DNA of 64,000 nt, taken from an uncultured Clostridia bacterium. GTDB lineage: Bacteria > Bacillota > Clostridia > Oscillospirales > Acutalibacteraceae. Position 1 is the stretch's first letter. Each line of letters begins with the position of its first letter. A model generated the notes under the pieces. It was not told the DNA's origin, searched no databases, and saw nothing but the letters and a program-made list of their open reading frames with translations. The position numbers and the translations under genes are program-made. This document shows positions 53,118-62,643 of this stretch, piece by piece. The stretch lies in assembly GCA_947589575.1 (NCBI GenBank), contig CANQBM010000001.1, forward strand, positions 396,945-460,944, written 5' to 3'.

Positions 53118-53993
53118 TTGCAGATTAAAATCAGTTCTGACAACAGCTTTGCAGTTCTCGGGCTTGAGGGCGCTCAGCTTAATTCCATGGTTAAGGATTC
53201 AAGAGAATATCTGTGGCAGGGTAATCCGCAATTCTGGGCAGGACAGGCGCCTGTCTGTTTCCCGATAGTCGGAGTTCTTCCCGGCGGCAGAGCAAGCGCA
53301 TTCGGCAAAGAATGTAATATGAAACGACACGGTATTGCGAGAATCAATCCGTTTGAAATTTTAAAAACACATAAAAACAGTGTAACCTTCATTCAAAAGA
53401 GCAGTAATGAAACAAGAGTGCAATTCCCGTTTGACTACGAGCTTAAAATAAAATACACAATAATCGGCGATACTGTTACTAATGAGTATATTATCACAAA
53501 TACGGGCGATGAAAAAATGCCTTTTGTTATAGGCGGGCATCCCGCATTCAACTGCCCTGTTGACAGCGATGAGAATTTTGAGGATTATAAGGTAATATTT
53601 GACAAGCCGATAAGCAAGCCTTGCCTTAGACCTGACCATAATACGGGGCTTGTTGATGTCAGCAAGGTTTATGATGTAATGAAAGGCGGAAATATTTTAA
53701 GGCTTAAACACGATTTGTTTGAGGAAAACGACGCGCTTATTTTTGAAAACTGTATATCAAAATCAGTTACACTCGCAGGTAAATACGGCAGGGGAGTAAG
53801 GCTTGATTTTCAGGATATGAATAATCTTCTTATATGGTCTGCCGTGGGTAATGCGCCGTTTGTCGCGCTTGAACCGTGGACAGGTATTTCAAATTGTTCA
53901 GATGAGGATGAAAGGCTTGAAAACAAGAGGGGTATGACAATACTTAACCCTGATGAAACCGCATCTTTTAAATATAAAATTACAATGATTTAA
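53118..53993 (+). CDS. Aldose 1-epimerase family protein
   Basis: 291 residues from TTG 53118 (GGGGTG seven bases upstream, while an in-frame GTG 53109 overlaps that site). The galactose-mutarotase beta-sandwich is visible: RHGIARINPFEI, FVIGGHPAFNCPVD (catalytic histidine) and VALEPWTGISN (catalytic glutamate). Interconverts alpha and beta sugars, or acts on a phosphorylated hexose as YeaD-type members do. No sugar operon adjoins it. Confidence 0.88.
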   Translation: MQIKISSDNSFAVLGLEGAQLNSMVKDSREYLWQGNPQFWAGQAPVCFPIVGVLPGGRASAFGKECNMKRHGIARINPFEILKTHKNSVTFIQKSSNETRVQFPFDYELKIKYTIIGDTVTNEYIITNTGDEKMPFVIGGHPAFNCPVDSDENFEDYKVIFDKPISKPCLRPDHNTGLVDVSKVYDVMKGGNILRLKHDLFEENDALIFENCISKSVTLAGKYGRGVRLDFQDMNNLLIWSAVGNAPFVALEPWTGISNCSDEDERLENKRGMTILNPDETASFKYKITMI

Positions 53994-54040
53994 CAATTTG
54001 TCTATAATATACTGATAAAATATATATTACAGGTGATTAA

Positions 54041-55918
54041 ATGAATTACGGCTTTTTCAGAGTAGCGGCAGCGTCTTTGAAATTGAGGGTTGCTGATCCG
54101 CAATACAATAAGGAAGAAATAAAAAAAGCGATTGATATGGCGCTGAAAGAGGAGGTAAGGCTTCTTGTTACACCGGAACTTTCGATAACAGGCTATACCT
54201 GCGCCGATTTGTTTTTTACCAAGACTTTGCAGAAGGCCGCCGAAGACGCGCTTTATGACATTATAAAATATACTGAGGGCAAGAATATTGCCGTTATTGT
54301 AGGCGCGCCTTACAGAAGCAGGGATAAGCTTTTAAATTGCGCATTCACGATTTGTAACGGCGAGGTTCTGCTTATAACGCCTAAAACTAATATTGCTAAT
54401 TACAGTGAGTTTTATGAAAAACGCTGGTTTGTATCAGGCGATAACGCGGATGAATTCAGCGATAAATACGAATGTAATATTGATTCAAAAATTGAGCTTT
54501 GCGAAGGCGTAACCGTCGGTATTGAGTTATGCGAGGATTTGTGGGTGCCTGCTCCGCCGTCATCACGGCTTGCCGTTGACGGAGCAGATATTATCGTTAA
54601 TCTGTCCGCAAGTGACGAATACGTATCCAAAGCAGATTACAGACGGGCTTTGGTTTCAAATCAATCCGCAAGATGTATTTGCGGTTATGTATATGCGGGC
54701 GCGTCTGTTTATGAAAGCACTACGGATCTTGTATTCAGCGGCGCAACTCTTGTTGCAGAAAACGGCGCGATAGTTGCAGAGGGTGAGCGTTTTCAAAGAA
54801 AGAATGTTATAACGATTGCGGATATTGATGTTGAAAAGCTTAATACGCTCCGCCAAAAAAATATGAGCTTTAAAAACAGCTCTGACTCATATTGCGTTTC
54901 TTACGCTTTGGAAAATGAGAGCAATGATTTAAAATACCGCTTTACAGACCCTCACCCTTTTGTTCCTGCCGATGATGAAAAAAGGCGCGAGCGCTGTAAG
55001 GAAATCTTTGCTATTCAGGCGTCAGGTCTTGCAAAGCGTATTGAACATGTGGGTTCAAAGGGCGCTGTTGTGGGTATTTCGGGAGGACTTGATTCAACGC
55101 TTGCTCTTCTCGTTTGCGCTCAGGCGATGAAAATGCTCGGCAAAGATAACAGCGACATACTCGGTATTACAATGCCGGGCTTCGGTACGACCGACAGAAC
55201 TCACGATAATGCCGTAAAGCTTATGAAGACTCTCGGCGTCAGCGTAGAGGAAATTAATATAAAAGACTCGTGTATACAGCATCTGAAAGATATAGGTCAC
55301 GATGAAAGCCGTAAGGATATTACCTATGAAAATACACAGGCGAGAGAGCGCACGCAAATTCTCTTTGATATGGCTAATAAGCACGGTAAGCTTCTTGTCG
55401 GTACCGGGGATTTGAGCGAGCTCGCGATGGGCTGGTGTACCTATAACGGTGACCATATGTCAATGTACGGCGTAAATGCGTCAGTACCTAAAACGCTTGT
55501 GAAATATCTTGTCGAATATGTTGCAAATGTCAGCGGCGAAGAAATATCGGCTGTTCTTTATGATATACTCGACACACCTGTTTCACCCGAGCTTCTTCCT
55601 CCCGATGAAAACGGCGAAATAGCTCAAAAGACGGAGGACAATATCGGGCCGTATGAACTGCACGATTTTTTCCTTTATCATTTTGTACGTTTCGGTTGTG
55701 ACAAGGAAAAGCTGTCGGTTTTGGCTTTAAAGGCATTTGACGGCAAGTATGATGAAGATACCGTAAATCACTGGCTTGAGGTATTTTTCAAACGATTTTT
55801 TATCAGCCAGTTTAAACGCTCCTGTATCCCCGATTCACCAAAGGTAGGTACTGTTTCTCTCAGTCCGAGAGGTGACTGGAGAATGCCGAGCGACGCATCA
55901 TTTAACGCATTTATTTAA
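54041..55918 (+). CDS. nadE: Glutamine-hydrolysing NAD+ synthetase
   Basis: 625 residues. The N-terminal nitrilase-like glutaminase (about 1-290) has E in VTPELSITGYTC, K in LLITPKTNIANYSE and C in GIELCEDLW. The synthetase half carries the ATP loop GISGGLDSTLALLV and the GTGDLSELAMGWCTYNGD and MYGVNASVPKTLVKY blocks. Makes NAD+ from deamido-NAD+, ATP and glutamine. ACAGGTG precedes the ATG. Confidence 0.97.
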   Translation: MNYGFFRVAAASLKLRVADPQYNKEEIKKAIDMALKEEVRLLVTPELSITGYTCADLFFTKTLQKAAEDALYDIIKYTEGKNIAVIVGAPYRSRDKLLNCAFTICNGEVLLITPKTNIANYSEFYEKRWFVSGDNADEFSDKYECNIDSKIELCEGVTVGIELCEDLWVPAPPSSRLAVDGADIIVNLSASDEYVSKADYRRALVSNQSARCICGYVYAGASVYESTTDLVFSGATLVAENGAIVAEGERFQRKNVITIADIDVEKLNTLRQKNMSFKNSSDSYCVSYALENESNDLKYRFTDPHPFVPADDEKRRERCKEIFAIQASGLAKRIEHVGSKGAVVGISGGLDSTLALLVCAQAMKMLGKDNSDILGITMPGFGTTDRTHDNAVKLMKTLGVSVEEINIKDSCIQHLKDIGHDESRKDITYENTQARERTQILFDMANKHGKLLVGTGDLSELAMGWCTYNGDHMSMYGVNASVPKTLVKYLVEYVANVSGEEISAVLYDILDTPVSPELLPPDENGEIAQKTEDNIGPYELHDFFLYHFVRFGCDKEKLSVLALKAFDGKYDEDTVNHWLEVFFKRFFISQFKRSCIPDSPKVGTVSLSPRGDWRMPSDASFNAFI

Positions 55919-55930
55919 GGGGTTTTTAAA

Positions 55931-56626
55931 ATGAAAAAAATAATTTCAATTTCAATAATAATCGCGGTAGCGTTCGTATTTACTGCCTGCTCGTCATCGG
56001 AATATGTTGATACGCCCGTCACCGTTACGGTTACGGATGAAAACGGAGAAACGGTAACAGACAAGGACGGTAAGGCGATAACGGAGACGGTTACGAAGGA
56101 AAACAGCAGTCAGCAGTCTGAGAAAGAAACCTCTGCACAGGGCAGCACTTCGTCAGGTTCATCGCAGACAAGCGGCGCAAGAAATACAACAGCAGGAGAC
56201 AATAACAGAACAGGCGTTAAAACCACCGAAAAAACGACTTCGGAAAAAACAAAAAATAAAACTACATCCCAAAAGCAGACAACTACTGAAAAAACAACTA
56301 CCGCCAAAGCAAAAAAACGCGATGTGACAATAACAGTTAATCTTCCTTATTACAATGGTGAGGAGACAGAGCTGACTTTATATTATAAGGTTGACGGAGA
56401 TAAAAAATACACCGCGTTTGAGCCTTTGAAAATTGTTCTTGACGACACTAAAAAGAGCGAAACCTTTAAAATAAAAAAGGTTAAGGGTGAAGTGACGGCG
56501 TATATTGAGCTTAAGGATATCAGCGTTGCGCATTATTCAAACAGCGTAACAATTCCGGCAAATGAAAATAAGGGAACCATTACACCCGTTACGGGTATCG
56601 AAATAATGGACGGCGGTATGATGTAA
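55931..56626 (+). CDS. Thr/Lys-rich lipoprotein
   Basis: 231 residues. The signal ends FTAC (C20). Then a repeat-like TVTDENGETVTDKDGKAITE stretch, a Ser/Thr/Lys stalk (about 60-130), and a beta-rich C-terminal domain (about 131-225: VTITVNLPYYNGEETELTLY, AYIELKDISVAHYSNSV). The last could be a small Ig-like binding module. Its ATG is 12 bases after nadE, with AAGGGG in between. Function unknown. Confidence 0.82.
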   Translation: MKKIISISIIIAVAFVFTACSSSEYVDTPVTVTVTDENGETVTDKDGKAITETVTKENSSQQSEKETSAQGSTSSGSSQTSGARNTTAGDNNRTGVKTTEKTTSEKTKNKTTSQKQTTTEKTTTAKAKKRDVTITVNLPYYNGEETELTLYYKVDGDKKYTAFEPLKIVLDDTKKSETFKIKKVKGEVTAYIELKDISVAHYSNSVTIPANENKGTITPVTGIEIMDGGMM

Positions 56627-56636
56627 ATATTAAGAT

Positions 56637-56669
56637 AAAAAGCGGCAGGAAATTTCTTGCCACTTTTTT
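56637..56669 (+). terminator. Terminator after the lipoprotein
   Basis: A 9-10-bp stem with G-T pairs (left arm around AGCGGCAGG, right arm CTTGCCACT) followed by a six-T run. Confidence 0.75.
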
Positions 56670-56679
56670 ATTTTTATCA

Positions 56680-56708
56680 TTGAATTTATAATATATAAGT
56701 GATATAAT
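56680..56708 (+). promoter_or_regulatory. Promoter of nifJ
   Basis: TTGAAT (56680-56685), 17-base spacer and TATAAT (56703-56708). A 75-base leader follows. Confidence 0.6.
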
Positions 56709-56783
56709 TAGCAAGGTTAAGTAGTTTTATTTAACTGTGGCATTTTTAATTAAAATATATTATTTACTTAGGAGGATGTTTTA

Positions 56784-59700
56784 ATGGCAAGAAAAAAGAA
56801 AACCATGGACGGTAACACTGCTGCTGCGCATGTTAGTTACGCGTTCACTGAGGTTGCCGCAATTTATCCGATTACTCCTTCATCAAACATGGCTGAGGAA
56901 ACAGACGCTATGGCTGCAAGGGGAGTAAAAAACATTTTCGGTCAGACTGTTAAGGTTGCCGAAATGGAATCCGAGGCAGGTGCAGCAGGTGCTGTTCACG
57001 GCTCGCTTTCAGCAGGCGCTCTTACCACAACTTATACTGCGTCACAGGGACTTCTTCTTATGATTCCAAATATGTATAAGATTGCAGGTGAGCTTATTCC
57101 GTCTGTTATTCACGTATCGGCTCGTTGTGTTTCAACTCACGCACTCAACATTTTCGGCGACCATTCAGACGTTATGGCATGCCGTCAAACAGGTTACGCA
57201 ATGCTCTGTTCAGCAAATGTTCAGGAGGTTATGGATCTCGGCGCCGTTGCTCACCTTTCAACACTTAAAAGCCGTGTGCCTTTCCTTCACTTCTTTGACG
57301 GTTTCCGTACATCACATGAGGTACAGAAGATTGAGATTTGGGATTACGATGATCTTAAGTCAATGGTAGATATGGATGACATTCAGGCTTTCCGCGCGCG
57401 CGCGCTTAATCCTGAAAGACCTGTTCTTCGCGGTTCTGCTGAAAACAGCGACATTTTCTTCCAGCATCGAGAGGCTTGCAACAAGTATTATAACGATGCA
57501 GTTGCTACGACAGAGATGTATATGAATAAGATTAACGAGAAACTCGGCACGGATTACAAGCTCTTTAATTATTACGGAGCTGCTGACGCTGAAAGAGTTA
57601 TCGTTGCTATGGGCTCTGTCTGCGACACAATTCAGGAAACGGTTGACTATCTTAACGCACGCGGTGAAAAGGTTGGTATGATTAAGGTTCATCTTTACAG
57701 ACCGTTTTCCGTTAAGCATCTTATTGATGTTATCCCTGAGTCAGTCAAGACAATTTCTGTTATTGACAGAACTAAGGAGCCGGGTTCACTCGGCGAGCCT
57801 CTCTATCTTGATGTTGTGGCTGCGCTTAAAGGTTCTAAGTTTGAAAATGTTCCTGTATACGGCGGCCGTTACGGTCTCGGATCTAAGGATACATTACCTG
57901 CTCATATTATTTCGGTTTACAACAATATGGCATCAGATGCTCCAAAGAAGCAGTTCACACTTTCAATCCATGACGATGTAACAAATCTTTCGCTTGATGT
58001 TACTGAAAGCCCTGATACTACTCCCGCAGGTACAACTTCCTGTAAGTTCTGGGGTCTTGGTTCGGACGGTACTGTAGGCGCTAACAAGGATTCTATTAAG
58101 ATTATCGGCGATAATACTGATATGTACGCGCAGGGATATTTCTTCTACGATTCCAAGAAATCAGGCGGTATTACAGTTTCCCACCTTCGTTTCGGTTCAT
58201 CACCGATTACATCAACATACCTTATTAATAAGGCTAATTTTGTTGCCTGCCACAATCCGTCATATGTAACAAAATATGATATGGTACAGGATATTGTTCC
58301 GGGCGGTACATTCCTTCTTAACTGTATTTGGACTCCGGAGGAGCTTGATAAGGAGCTTCCTGCGGCAATGAAGAGATATATTGCTGAAAATGACATTCAG
58401 TTCTATACAATCAACGGTATTAAGATTGCTGAGGAAGTCGGTCTGCCGGGCAGAGCGTCAACAATTCTTCAGTCAGCATTCTTCACAATTTCAAATATCC
58501 TTCCTGTTGAAAAAGCGATTGAGCTTATGAAGGCTGCTGTTGTTAAAAAATTCTCCAAGAAGGGCGAGGCTATCGTAAACGCTAACCATGCGGGTATTGA
58601 CAGGGGCTCCAAAGAGCTTGTAAAGATTGATGTTCCGGAGTCATGGAAAAATGCTGTTGACGAGCCTGCTGAACTTGTTATTCCTACAGAGCGTCCTGAA
58701 ATGAAGAAGTTTGTTAAGGATATTCTTGATCCTGTCGGCAGACTTCACGGCGACGATCTTCCTGTTTCTAAATTTGTTGAATCTGCTGACGGTGTATATC
58801 CTCAGGGTTCGGCTGCATTTGAAAAGAGGGGTATAGCAATTTCAGTTCCTGAGTGGGACAGCGCAAAATGCGCTCAATGTAATCTTTGCTCAATGGTTTG
58901 CCCTCACGCAGTAGTTCGTCCCGTATGTCTTAATGCTGACGAGGCTGCAAATGCTCCTGAGGGAACAAAGATGGTTGATCATAAGAGAGCTCCTTATAAG
59001 TTTGCGGTTATTATCTCAACTCTTGACTGTACCGGATGCGGCTCTTGCGCAAATGTTTGTCCTACTAAGGCGCTCACAATGAAACCTATCGCATCTCAGC
59101 TCGGCGAGCAGAAGGTGTTTGACGCGCTTGTTGATACTGATGCAAAGCCGGAGGTACTTACAAACAACACAATCGGCGTTCAGTTCAGAAAGCCTTATCT
59201 TGAATTTTCGGGCGCTTGCGCAGGCTGCGGTGAAACTCCTTATGCAAAGCTTGCTACTCAGCTCTTCGGCGACAAGATGTATATTGCCAACGCAACGGGC
59301 TGTTCTTCAATCTGGGGCGGTTCCGCACCTTCAACACCTTATACAGTTGACAAGAAGGGACACGGTCCTGCATGGTCTAACTCTCTCTTTGAGGACAACG
59401 CGGAATTCGGTTACGGTATGATGCTTGCTCAAAAACAGATTCGTGAAAGACTTGCTATGGACGCTCAGGTACTTCTTGATACACCTGTTGCCGATAAGGT
59501 ACAGGCTTGGCTTGATACTTATAATGATGCCGAAACAAATACAGCCGCTGCTGACGCTTTGATTGACGCAATTAAGAATACTTCATTTGACGGCGAGGCT
59601 GCCGACGCTGCTTCTGATTTCCTTAAGGACGCGGATTACGCCGCTAAAAAGTATCAGTTCATCTTCGGCGGTGACGGCTGGGCATACGATATCGGCTTTG

Positions 59701-60308
59701 GCGGTCTTGACCACGTTATTGCCGCCAACGAGGATGTAAATATCGTAGTGTTTGATACAGAGGTTTACTCAAACACAGGCGGTCAGGCTTCAAAGGCTAC
59801 ACCGACAGGTGCTGTTGCCAAGTTTGCAGCATCAGGTAAGGTTGTAAAGAAAAAGGATCTTGCTCAGATTGCTATGAGCTACGGCTATGTTTACGTAGCG
59901 CAGGTTGCAATGGGCGCAAATCCTGCTCAGTGCTTAAAGGCATTCCAGGAGGCTGCCGCATATAACGGACCTTCAATCATCATCTGCTATGCTCCTTGTA
60001 TTAACCACGGTATTAAGATGCCGTTCAATCAGACAGAGCAGAAGAAAGCGGTTGCCGCAGGTTATTGGAATCTCTTCCGCTATAACCCTGCTCTTATTGC
60101 GGACGGCAAAAATCCGTTCTCGCTTGACAGTAAGGCTCCGTCAGCTGATTATGTTGAGTTTATCGAGGGCGAAACAAGATACTCTGCGCTTAAGAGATCC
60201 TTCCCCGGCAAGGCAGAAGAGCTCTTTGCTATTGCAGCGGAAAACTCAATCGAGAAGTATAATAAGCTTACAAAGCTTGTTGATTACTATGCTCCGAATG
60301 CAGACTGA
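56784..60308 (+). CDS. nifJ: Pyruvate:ferredoxin oxidoreductase
   Basis: 1174 residues, a complete single-chain PFOR. Domain I begins MARKKKTMDGNTAAAHVSYA with YPITPSSNMAE; two 4Fe-4S ferredoxin motifs start at C696 (CAQCNLCSMVCP) and C749 (CTGCGSCANVCP); the C-terminal TPP site includes GDGWAYDIGFGGLDHV and YSNTGGQASKATP. The ACGETPYAKL and CSSIWGG cysteines hold the proximal cluster. Converts pyruvate and CoA to acetyl-CoA, CO2 and reduced ferredoxin. AGGAGG precedes ATG 56784. Codon choice is strongly biased, as in a highly expressed gene. Confidence 0.98.
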   Translation: MARKKKTMDGNTAAAHVSYAFTEVAAIYPITPSSNMAEETDAMAARGVKNIFGQTVKVAEMESEAGAAGAVHGSLSAGALTTTYTASQGLLLMIPNMYKIAGELIPSVIHVSARCVSTHALNIFGDHSDVMACRQTGYAMLCSANVQEVMDLGAVAHLSTLKSRVPFLHFFDGFRTSHEVQKIEIWDYDDLKSMVDMDDIQAFRARALNPERPVLRGSAENSDIFFQHREACNKYYNDAVATTEMYMNKINEKLGTDYKLFNYYGAADAERVIVAMGSVCDTIQETVDYLNARGEKVGMIKVHLYRPFSVKHLIDVIPESVKTISVIDRTKEPGSLGEPLYLDVVAALKGSKFENVPVYGGRYGLGSKDTLPAHIISVYNNMASDAPKKQFTLSIHDDVTNLSLDVTESPDTTPAGTTSCKFWGLGSDGTVGANKDSIKIIGDNTDMYAQGYFFYDSKKSGGITVSHLRFGSSPITSTYLINKANFVACHNPSYVTKYDMVQDIVPGGTFLLNCIWTPEELDKELPAAMKRYIAENDIQFYTINGIKIAEEVGLPGRASTILQSAFFTISNILPVEKAIELMKAAVVKKFSKKGEAIVNANHAGIDRGSKELVKIDVPESWKNAVDEPAELVIPTERPEMKKFVKDILDPVGRLHGDDLPVSKFVESADGVYPQGSAAFEKRGIAISVPEWDSAKCAQCNLCSMVCPHAVVRPVCLNADEAANAPEGTKMVDHKRAPYKFAVIISTLDCTGCGSCANVCPTKALTMKPIASQLGEQKVFDALVDTDAKPEVLTNNTIGVQFRKPYLEFSGACAGCGETPYAKLATQLFGDKMYIANATGCSSIWGGSAPSTPYTVDKKGHGPAWSNSLFEDNAEFGYGMMLAQKQIRERLAMDAQVLLDTPVADKVQAWLDTYNDAETNTAAADALIDAIKNTSFDGEAADAASDFLKDADYAAKKYQFIFGGDGWAYDIGFGGLDHVIAANEDVNIVVFDTEVYSNTGGQASKATPTGAVAKFAASGKVVKKKDLAQIAMSYGYVYVAQVAMGANPAQCLKAFQEAAAYNGPSIIICYAPCINHGIKMPFNQTEQKKAVAAGYWNLFRYNPALIADGKNPFSLDSKAPSADYVEFIEGETRYSALKRSFPGKAEELFAIAAENSIEKYNKLTKLVDYYAPNAD

Positions 60309-60328
60309 TATTAAATAAAAGTATTAAT

Positions 60329-60362
60329 GGGCTGACTCACTTCTGTGAGTCAGCCCGTCTTT
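60329..60362 (+). terminator. Terminator after nifJ
   Basis: A perfect 12-bp GC-rich stem (60329-60340 with 60345-60356), TTCT loop and a T-rich tail. Confidence 0.9.
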
Positions 60363-60437
60363 TACAGCCTGAACTCCGTATAAAATGTGCGGAGCTTTTT
60401 ATATATAAAGATATGTTGACAGAGGCTGGAAAAAATG

Positions 60438-60476
60438 TTACCAACTATACATAGAAAATCTATATATAGTTGGTAA
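60438..60476. repeat. 39-base near-perfect inverted repeat
   Basis: 12 bp (60438-60449 with 60465-60476), one mismatch, then 5 bp (ATAGA/TCTAT) and a 3-base loop. It contains the stop codon of the minus-strand GNAT remnant. Neither side has a T-run typical of a terminator. Could be an insertion relic (MITE-like) or a protein site. Confidence 0.65.
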
Positions 60477-60897
60477 TTGTATAAACAGAATGTAATTTTG
60501 TAAAAATCAGTAAATAGCTTTTCTCCTCCGATAAAGCAGTATTCATGTTATAGTAATTTTTCGTTTCAGAAGGCGGAATATAACAGGCGCAATCGCTTAC
60601 ATACCGGTTATATTCTTTTTGTATATTGTTAATACCGTCAAATATATTATTAAGGTAGGTATAATACTCCTCGCCTTTTTCAAGAATTATGCCACAGGAA
60701 ATAATTTTATTTTTTTCACAAACCACATATAAATGAGTCCACTGTGAACGGTTAATTAAAAATTCAGGTGAAAAGGTTTTAACATTATCTTCTATATATT
60801 CATTTGAATAGTCTTTACTATTCGTGATTCGTAATGTTTTAGCAATTAAATCAGAAAGCTCACCTGCATAACTTTCCTTAAATCATTTTATCCGCAT
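60460..60897 (-). pseudogene. GNAT acetyltransferase remnant
   Basis: Starts MRIK, then TGA at codon 5 (60883-60885), then continues in the same frame: FKESYAGELSDLIAKTLRIT, EFLINRSQWTHLYVVCEKNK and IISCGIILEKGEEYYTYLNN. The first half matches GNAT proteins that begin M-x-IRxFKExD. The acetyl-CoA-binding motif expected next is absent, replaced by unrelated sequence that ends in the inverted repeat. Nonsense plus loss of the core means non-functional. Confidence 0.75.
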
Positions 60898-60927
60898 TTT
60901 CATTCTCCCAAATAGCGATTTGCTGCT

Positions 60928-61569
60928 TTAATTAATAAATTTAATTACTTCATCTAAGTCCTTGCACTTTGCAATTATAAATTTGTCGGTTTTATCATCA
61001 CCCTGCCACAGGTCTGGCACCATAATCACCTTGCAACCCGCGCGGTAGGCTGAAAGCAAGCCGTTTTTTGAATCCTCAATAGCATAACATTCAGCGGGGG
61101 ATAGACCCAAAAGCGTTGCCGATTTAATGTAAATATCAGGTGCAGGCTTTGATTTTTCAATCATATCTCCGCTGACTATTACATTAAAGAAACCGCATAT
61201 ATCGGCGCTTTCCAGATTTCTTGCTATGGTGCTTTTATTGCTTGAAGACGCGATAGCGGTTTTGAAATTATTATCTTTCAAATAGCGGAGAATACTGTAC
61301 AATCCCTTTTTTACGGGTACTTTGTTTTCACTGAAAAATCTATCGGTATATTCATCGCAGTATTTTCTGAAAAGCTCAATGTCAAAGTCCTGACCGTATT
61401 CTTCCTTTAAAAGCTTGTTTACGGTTTTTACATTTACGCCCAGAGCCTTAAAAACCATATCTTCTGTTTGATTAATATTCATTTTTTTGCCTGCGTAATT
61501 CCAAGCGTTTATGCCTAAACGTTCGGTGTCAAACATCACACCGTCCATATCAAAAATAACTGCTTTCAT
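60928..61569 (-). CDS. HAD-IA hydrolase, beta-phosphoglucomutase-like
   Basis: 213 residues from ATG 61569 (AAAGGTAATGTG upstream; an ATG at 61593 is possible). MKAVIFDMDGVMFDTERLG (motif I), IASSSNKSTIARNLE (motif II), SGDMIEKSKPAPDIYIKSA (motif III lysine) and YAIEDSKNGLLSAYRAGCKVIMVPDL (motif IV). Acts on a sugar phosphate or similar. Stands alone. Confidence 0.9.
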   Translation of the reverse strand: MKAVIFDMDGVMFDTERLGINAWNYAGKKMNINQTEDMVFKALGVNVKTVNKLLKEEYGQDFDIELFRKYCDEYTDRFFSENKVPVKKGLYSILRYLKDNNFKTAIASSSNKSTIARNLESADICGFFNVIVSGDMIEKSKPAPDIYIKSATLLGLSPAECYAIEDSKNGLLSAYRAGCKVIMVPDLWQGDDKTDKFIIAKCKDLDEVIKFIN

Positions 61570-61698
61570 ATTAATCACATTACCTTTCTGCAACCATTAT
61601 ATAATAAATCGCTACAAATAATCAAGAATATAGGAATTCTACGATTCATAGGGTGACAAAATGAAACATATTGTTAAAATTAAGGTGAGGTGATTGAT

Positions 61699-62355
61699 AT
61701 GAATAATAATGCGACAGGCACATTTATTGCTCAGCTCAGGAAAGAAAATAACCTGACTCAAAAACAGCTTGCAGAAAAGCTCAATGTCACGGACAAGGCA
61801 ATATCACGTTGGGAAACAGGAAAGGGATATCCTGATATTCTAATGCTTATACCACTTTGTAAAGTGTTAGGTGTTTCGGTTAATGAGCTTTTGACGGGAG
61901 AAAAAATAGATAAAGACAAAATTATTGACAATTCAAACGTGGTAATCGTTGACACTATGAAAAAATCAAACAACACAATCAATACCTTGTATTATGTAAT
62001 GATTACAGTTTTTGTTATTGTGCAGCTTACGGTTTTTTACGGCGTTCCACTTACAGCAGGTTCCGGTGACGAAATGGGAATAATATTTTTTTATATTTTA
62101 GCCACCTTTGTTAATTCAATCAGTGTAGGATTTATTAAAGGCAAGCTTAAGCTTTTTATTCCTGTTGCAGCAGGGATTATGTTTGTTCCTATGGGATTTG
62201 CAGATTATTCCGATTTTGCAAGATTTGACAGTGAAGAGCTTGCAATGTATATTTTAGTATTTTTTGTTGTATCGTTTTTTGGATTGCTTTTTGGTATGCT
62301 AATAAAACTGTTAATAAGTTTTATCAGAAAGCTGATAGAAAAAATAAAAGCCTGA
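61699..62355 (+). CDS. XRE regulator with membrane domain
   Basis: 218 residues from ATG 61699 (GAGGTG six bases upstream). An N-terminal helix-turn-helix (QLRKENNLTQKQLAEKLNVTDKAISRWETGKGYPDILML) is joined to about four membrane helices (about 98-118, 122-142, 148-168, 183-208) and a basic tail. Such membrane-tethered XRE proteins likely respond to membrane or envelope state. Target unknown. Confidence 0.88.
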   Translation: MNNNATGTFIAQLRKENNLTQKQLAEKLNVTDKAISRWETGKGYPDILMLIPLCKVLGVSVNELLTGEKIDKDKIIDNSNVVIVDTMKKSNNTINTLYYVMITVFVIVQLTVFYGVPLTAGSGDEMGIIFFYILATFVNSISVGFIKGKLKLFIPVAAGIMFVPMGFADYSDFARFDSEELAMYILVFFVVSFFGLLFGMLIKLLISFIRKLIEKIKA

Positions 62356-62395
62356 TACTATTTTATATCAAGCTTTTAAATATAGATGTAAATTA

Positions 62396-62554
62396 TCATC
62401 CTGTTACAAATAATTTAATAACAATGATTGCAAGTAAAAGGACTATAATTGCTATTGAAAGTTTTTGTGATTTTTTCTGATTTAACAATATCTTTTTCAA
62501 TAATTTTTCATAAGAGATTTCGTTGCTGCTTTGTTCTTTTTTATCATTATCCAT
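62396..62554 (-). CDS. 52-residue single-pass membrane protein
   Basis: Starts MDNDKKEQSSNEISYEKLLK, then a basic stretch and one helix (LSIAIIVLLLAIIVIKLFV). Charge layout fits an N-in small membrane protein. The ribosome site is weak (AGGCAG), so support is moderate. It lies between the XRE regulator and the kinase, both tail to its gene. No family recognised. Confidence 0.45.
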   Translation of the reverse strand: MDNDKKEQSSNEISYEKLLKKILLNQKKSQKLSIAIIVLLLAIIVIKLFVTG

Positions 62555-62643
62555 ATCATCACTGCCTGACTTTTGATTGTAGTATCTGTTGTCATAATAA
62601 AATTAAATAATAGAAATAGGAGATATTATTGAAATAGTTTGAT

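Noticed and set aside
60416..60449. Promoter starting with TTGACA beside the inverted repeat
   Set aside because: No acceptable -10 box at 16-18 bases and no gene downstream on that strand.
60883..60885. TGA as selenocysteine in the GNAT remnant
   Set aside because: GNAT proteins have no Sec at that place, no insertion element is visible and the rest of the gene is broken.
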